From Rhodobacter sp. (GTDB lineage: Bacteria; Pseudomonadota; Alphaproteobacteria; Rhodobacterales; Rhodobacteraceae), in assembly GCA_013824045.1 (NCBI GenBank), contig PNND01000053.1, positions 1-13,022 on the forward strand: 13,022 nt of DNA, in the 5' to 3' direction. Below the pieces are notes generated by a model, which made no database searches, was not told the origin of the DNA, and was given only the letters and a program-made list of their open reading frames with translations. The stretch's first letter is position 1. Every line of letters begins with the position of its first letter. A program made the position numbers and the translations under genes. Below are positions 12,078-13,022 of this stretch, in pieces.

Positions 12078-13022
12078 TCAGAACGAGAACGACACACCGA
12101 GGTCGAAGGCATCGGAGTCGACGCCGTTCACTTCACGTGCGTAGCCGCCGACAACCTTGGCACCACCGCCGAGATCGTAGGAACCGCCGAGGCCCCAAGC
12201 CGTTGCGCCGCCCGGGATTTCCGAGTCGTCCGTGTAGAAGACGGTGCCGGTGATGGCGCCAGTGGTATAGCCAATCGAAGCGGCATACTGCTTGGCATTG
12301 TTGATGACTGCACCCGCACGGGTACCGTCAGCCTGACCATACAGAGCTTGCACGGTCAAACCGGCAACCGTGCCCGAAAGCTTCAGCACGGTGTGATCCA
12401 GATCGGTGTTGTCAGCCTGAGGGAAAGCGACAACGCCATTGGCGGCCGCGAGGAAACCGTCAAGCTTTTCGTAGCCGAGACCAACCGTGTAGTCACCAAA
12501 GCTGTACTTGGCACCGATGGCGAGCGCCGTCAGGTCCTGACCACGGGTGGTTGCGGAGCCCACGCTGAACTGCGGGTTGGTGACGGACACATAGACGGTG
12601 AAGTCACCGGCTGCATACTCATACAGGGCGGTCGGGTCGGTCACGCCGTCGCCAGCGCCGATGAAGGTCGACTCGTTGAAGTCGCTCAGGCCGGTCAGAC
12701 CAACGCCAGCCACGTGGCCGGTTGCCATCTGCGCAGCACCGTCAACGTCGCCCATCGTCAACTTGCCGAAAGCGCCGGAGATGAACACCGAGCCTGCATC
12801 GCCAGAAGCGGCAGCACCGGCGTTGTCGGCCCGGAAGGTCGCGCCGAAGGACAGACCCGAGTCCGACTCGCCCGACATGGTGAAAACGACACGAGCGCGC
12901 GAGGTGAAGACCACATCGCTTTCGTCGCCATTCGCAGCAATGCCATCCGAGAAGTTCGAAATGATACCCATGCGGGCGTTACCCGACAGGGTCACTTCAG
13001 CAGCGGCGATGGATGCACCGCC
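12078..13022 (-). CDS. Outer-membrane porin, Rhodobacter type (N-terminus outside window)
   Basis: The visible part is about 314 residues of a beta-barrel porin (Porin_4/general diffusion type). It starts within the signal peptide: the first residues read GGASIAAAEVTLSG, with cleavage expected after the alanines so that the mature protein begins EVTLSGNARMG, typical of Rhodobacter porins. It shows alternating beta strands (for example ALAIGAKYSFGDYTVGLGYE), an acidic, alanine/glycine-rich composition and the C-terminal phenylalanine (DLGVSFSF) used for barrel assembly. The GTG at 12995 is an internal codon; the frame is open to the window edge. Codon use is more biased than in neighbours, consistent with high expression. 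Confidence 0.93.
   Translation of the reverse strand, partial: GGASIAAAEVTLSGNARMGIISNFSDGIAANGDESDVVFTSRARVVFTMSGESDSGLSFGATFRADNAGAAASGDAGSVFISGAFGKLTMGDVDGAAQMATGHVAGVGLTGLSDFNESTFIGAGDGVTDPTALYEYAAGDFTVYVSVTNPQFSVGSATTRGQDLTALAIGAKYSFGDYTVGLGYEKLDGFLAAANGVVAFPQADNTDLDHTVLKLSGTVAGLTVQALYGQADGTRAGAVINNAKQYAASIGYTTGAITGTVFYTDDSEIPGGATAWGLGGSYDLGGGAKVVGGYAREVNGVDSDAFDLGVSFSF

Noticed and set aside
12078..12995. GTG at 12995 as the porin start
   Set aside because: The frame continues upstream to the window edge through signal-peptide-like alanines, and the GTG encodes the valine after the cleavage site.
1..13022. Mobile elements, CRISPR arrays, tRNA or rRNA genes
   Set aside because: Both strands were scanned by eye. 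No transposase or integrase proteins, regularly spaced repeats or cloverleaf-like sequences were recognised.

Overview
This 13 kb window is GC-rich, tightly packed bacterial chromosome. It most likely comes from an alphaproteobacterium of the family Rhodobacteraceae (Rhodobacter and relatives). The basis is the set of recognisable families and their arrangement: a Porin_4-type porin, an operon of DUF1365, MFS, DUF3833 and SDR genes, dapB divergent from rbfA, rsmB divergent from a DUF1674/SDHAF4-like gene, and an S49 peptidase, SDR and uvrC row. I see no insertion sequences, phage genes, CRISPR arrays, tRNA or rRNA. This is ordinary core chromosome rather than an accessory island.

Region 1 (1-2971, + strand) is the downstream part of an operon: a DUF1365 protein cut by the window edge, a GPH-type MFS transporter, a membrane-anchored DUF3833 protein and a short-chain dehydrogenase. 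Start and stop codons overlap or nearly touch. From memory, an operon of this make-up in Rhodobacter sphaeroides belongs to the singlet-oxygen (sigmaE/ChrR) response and is linked to fatty-acid modification. Two abutting 22-nt hairpins (2976-3019) separate it from the convergent rsmB.

Region 2 (3022-5925) holds rsmB (-) divergent from a 60-aa SDHAF4-like gene (+), then a small exported protein (-) with its own good promoter, then dapB (-). Region 3 (5926-8260) has rbfA (+) running tail-to-tail into uvrC (-) with a 4-bp gap.

Region 4 (8261-8582) is the only long gene-free stretch. Most of it is strikingly AT-rich (about 37% GC over 8341-8520 by my count). It carries a perfect DnaA box, a near-perfect one, and nested inverted repeats. 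It could be a DnaA-dependent regulatory region or, less surely, a replication origin.

Region 5 (8583-10347, - strand) is a compact three-gene unit with almost no spacing: S49 peptidase, a 63-aa membrane/zinc-ribbon protein and a pteridine-reductase-like SDR. A LysR regulator (10410-11300, +) diverges from it. Region 6 (11310-13022, - strand) has a YggS-family PLP protein and a porin. The porin ends in a strong intrinsic terminator and its signal peptide is cut by the window edge.

I did not find a convincing new multi-gene system. The items most worth following up are the AT-rich DnaA-box region upstream of uvrC, the tandem palindromes at 2976-3019, and the uncharacterised small proteins.
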